Below, in pieces: positions 56,516-60,000 of a stretch of DNA of 60,000 bases. The stretch covers positions 27,183,244 to 27,243,243 of the forward strand of contig CM022670.1 in assembly GCA_012295275.1 (NCBI GenBank), read 5' to 3'. Positions within the stretch are counted from its first letter, which is position 1; every line of letters starts with the position of its first letter. Source of the DNA: Chrysomallon squamiferum (taxonomy: Eukaryota > Mollusca > Gastropoda > Neomphalida > Peltospiridae). Under the pieces are notes generated by a model. That model did not search any database. It was not told the origin of the DNA and saw nothing but the letters and a program-made list of their open reading frames with translations. Made by a program: the position numbers and the translations under genes.

Positions 56516-59500
56516 CGTCACAACGTAGTGTTTCCGACATCTCAATCACGTGACTTGAATTTAACCTGTGATATTGTGTTAAAAAAAAGAAAAGAAAAAA
56601 GTTTATGAGCCATTTCTAGATTGTAATATACCGTCTGTGTTCATTTGGAGCAATTCATAGCTGAGCACATCAGTGGAATTTCAAAGTATGGATACAGCTA
56701 TATTGACTGTGATTTGATTTTAATACTATATCAATTTTGAAATAACTAACTGAAGATCGGCATTCAGTCAGTTCAGAAGTTTATGGGGTGTTTTTTTGAA
56801 AGTTTTCACTCTAACTGGTACAAAATGAATGATCAAGTGGAGGTTCTTGAGTCCTATACTTGCGTGGGTTTTTACAAGACAATTTAAAAGTGTTAAAAGA
56901 CTCAGCTACAGTCAACCATTTTGAAGCAGCTGACGGTTCAGAAACGTCTATTCTTGGAACAACATTCCAGTAGTTTAGGCTAAGAGGCTCGCTGTGTTGG
57001 TTGGAAGAGACATTTAGTTATCACGAATCTCCCCAATTAACGCTTGGTAAAACCAATAAGCAACGTTTTATATGATCTCATAATGAAAAGCTGATGTAAA
57101 TTTGTACTTTGCGATTTTATTTTCAATAACAATATTGCTGACCAAAATGTCTTGACCAAGTTCCTATTAGTCAGTTTCCCAGTCAATGTTTTTATGGTTT
57201 CTTTATCAAAGATCATGGTTTGTGCTTTCCTGTCTGTGTTAAAGTGTTTATAAAATACCTCTTGATGCTAACTAATAAGTATAACCTACGGAGTATTTGC
57301 AATCAGGTTTTGTCTCAAACTGGTTTGATGTATGGTTTAATATTTGTTTATTTACTAATGCATTCTTGTTGTGTAACTTGTTTCCTCAAATCAATCACCA
57401 TCATTGCAAGAGGTTTCTGTAACATTTCACATCTATATAACATTCCAAAGACGGTATTTATTTAAAATCCAATCGTACTATATTAAATTAATATTTTAAA
57501 ACATTTTTGAGTACTAATAAAAAATAGAAGAGAAAAGAAGAAATAGTCAGAACCCCCCCCCACAACACTACTATATTGACAAGAACACTCACAACAACAT
57601 TATTAAAACGACCACCTCAGTGACAGACTCAAATGGGTTTTTTTTAAACGGATTTGATGGCGTCATCATTACCGTTTATATAACGTGAAGATAAAATTTG
57701 TTTTCATTGTAAAGGAAAACACAATAACAACAGTATCAAAATGACACTGGAATGCAAACAAATGCCCCCCGACACACACACCTAAAATGTACAGAGCAGT
57801 CCCACTAGATCCAATGAACGTGCAAAATACAGCTTTTCATTGTGTATAAATTGTGTTTGATAGACAAACTTGCCCAAGTGCCATTAATGGATAGGGTCGT
57901 GTAATCCCAAGGCGCCGAGCTTTGCAGTTTCCGTTTGTAGACATTTTTATAAAACTTATCAGCGATTAGTGCTTTTGATAAAACTTACAATTAACTTTGT
58001 ATGTCTCTGCAAAATTTTTAATTTATCTGTTTAATAATGCTTTTGTTGTGGCCTATAAAGTTGAATGCCGTGGCAAGCAGCTTGTTCATTTGGATGCTTC
58101 AGTGTTGTTAGTATTAGGAGAATTGTAATTTCTAAAGGAATCCTCACTATACAACAATCCTGTATACTTTATAGCCACAGATATATACATACATGTACGT
58201 GTAAATATGTACACACACACACACACACACACATACACACATAGACACACACATATATGGATGTAATATATACGTATGTTTATGTGTGTACACACAAATA
58301 CAATTGTACTTTCACAGTATGAATTAAAATTTGTTAAAATAAATTAAAGAAAATCTGAAAGGAAAACAAAAGGCCCCGCATTACACAAATAACAATCCAG
58401 TCTTACTGTCTTGATTTAGAAAACTCATTCATCCGTATTTTTCATTGTATTCCACTGCTACATAAAAAAAAAAAATAAATAAATAAATAAAATTAATATT
58501 CAGCAAACAAATAATAATATTAATAATAATAAAATAAATAAATAAATAAAATTTAAAAACAAAACAAAACCCAACAACATTATGTTGCAATTAGCTATGA
58601 CTGAATAACAGATTACGATAAACAAATGTGTACTTACATACCTTATATACGTACGCAGGCACTTTAATTTATAAACATACATCCTATTTTTATATTAAAG
58701 AGATGTTACTGTTTTAACCTGTTAAACTTTGATACAAAAACAACGACAGATACAGTAGTGTGTAGAACAACAATAACAAACATAACATGTATAGTCAGAA
58801 ATATGTTGTAGGGCGTGGCCACAAAACTTCACAGCGAATTATGCCTAAGATAGGAATTTTGTGTTTAAAAACCTGTTTTTAATATATTCTCATATTTCTG
58901 TTTATAAATAATTAGTTGTAATGTGATACTGTTGTTTTAATATCTTTTAGATTAGCTTACAATTTACAAAACTGGTGCTAGAAGTGTATAGTAACATAAA
59001 CCATAATGAAATATATGTTATATCATCTGGATATTTTGTTTATGTTATATTTACCTTGATTTTGCTTTAGAGTGTTTTAAACCTCATTTGTCTTTTCGTT
59101 GTCAGTCCCCTTTTCTCCCTTTGAAATTACTGATATCATATTTCTTAATCGTTTGTGACATGAAGATATATTTTGTTTCAGTATTCTTGTTTCCTCTATG
59201 TTAAGATGTTTTAATTGAAAGGGTTTAAAGTGTAATAGTGTAGTTTCAGTTCATATAGAAGCAATTATATGTATTTGTTATATGAAGATAAAAAAAAACA
59301 AAGTTTAATTAACGATTATTTTGTATGAATGATATAAAGTCAAAATTATTTATTATCATACAAAGAAAAACAGTTTAAATATAATTTACATACAACTTTA
59401 AATATGAAATGAAAGTAGTTATTTAAATTTAATCCAAAAAAAAAAAAAAAAAAAAGAAAAGAAATAAAAAAAAAGATATTAAATACTTAATATGTTTTTA

Positions 59501-60000
59501 TAAATATCAAAATTATTTAAAGTTTAGAAACGTTGTTTGTGGACATTTGCTGTATCTGGTAGCTGCTTGGTTTTGAAACGAAGATTACTGTACACCAGAA
59601 ATATTAATTAGATGAAACGCATGTGGATTTTAAATACATAAATGAAGACTAACTCGTTTATATATTTTAAACATAATATTTGTACACAATAATACAATTT
59701 AAAAATCAGGGTATTCTATCATTGCTAGACATATACAGATAAATCCTACATTTTAGAATATAGTACGTAAATATACCTAGTGTAATATGTAATATTGTCA
59801 CAATGTACAGGGTTGTTAGTTGTTTTAATTATTTATTTATCATTTTATTTATTAATTCAGAAAATAAGTCGTAAATATACCTAGTGTAATATGTAATATT
59901 ATCATAATATACAGAGTTGTTATTTGTCTGCTTTATTTATATATAATTTTATTTATTATTTCAGAAAAGCGATTATATTCTTACATTATGTGCTATTTTA
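56516..60000. other. 3' flank of the F-lectin gene, no gene seen
   Basis: It begins with the F-lectin 3' UTR; an AATAAA at about 57514 is one possible end. It holds a CA tract (58211-58232), AT-rich runs and the two-copy repeat at 59766. The open frame at 57220-57465 has no recognisable motif. Confidence 0.5.
59766..59970. repeat. Two-copy tandem repeat of about 104 bp
   Basis: The segment beginning CGTAAATATACCTAGTGTAA occurs at 59766 and again at 59870, both copies ending in a TTTCAG- or ATTCAG-like sequence. Substitutions and small indels separate them. Confidence 0.75.

Noticed and set aside
57220-57465. Plus-strand 81-codon frame after the F-lectin gene
   Set aside because: No motif or splice support; probably 3' UTR or intergenic.

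Overview
The window is animal nuclear DNA. It is AT-rich and dense in microsatellites, with short exons split by many introns, and no operon or bacterial signal is visible. The metallothionein has the 18-cysteine gastropod layout (CT..C...PC.CG..C.CG..C.C..C, ending SCSCK). Together with a nose-resistant-to-fluoxetine-like acyltransferase and an F-type lectin, this points to a mollusc, most likely a gastropod. I cannot name the species.

Six protein genes could be assembled by joining exons in frame at splice sites and comparing with remembered family motifs. From left to right: (1) DHCR24, minus strand, 219-8482, with the last exon off the left edge; (2) UHRF1, plus, 9131-18864, 17 exons; (3) an NRF-6-like acyltransferase, minus, 22961-31341, 15 exons; (4) a secreted pancreatic-type lipase, plus, 32968-38491, 7 exons; (5) a metallothionein, minus, 39638-46680, 5 exons; (6) a membrane-anchored F-type lectin, plus, 50067-56515, 6 coding exons. 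DHCR24/UHRF1 and NRF-6/lipase are head-to-head pairs, and lipase/metallothionein are tail-to-tail. The genes do not form an obvious pathway; this reads as an ordinary mixed neighbourhood.

The coding sums of four genes close exactly (NRF-6-like 740 aa, lipase 364 aa, metallothionein 128 aa, F-lectin 273 aa), which supports the exon models. UHRF1 closes (850 aa) only if one base is restored in an A-run near 13227-13230, so the sequence as given carries an apparent frameshift there.

The most interesting points are: a metallothionein built as two complete two-domain units in tandem (36 Cys), with three metal-response-element cores upstream; six 79-bp tandem copies of an exon end plus its splice donor in the F-lectin gene; four introns that need a GC donor; an in-frame 34-codon alternative exon extension inside the UHRF1 SRA domain; and the UHRF1 frameshift. 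The rest is introns, long intergenic stretches (18.9-23.0, 46.7-50.0 and 56.5-60 kb), many simple repeats and a few dispersed repeat copies. No tRNA, rRNA, CRISPR array or intact transposase gene was recognised.
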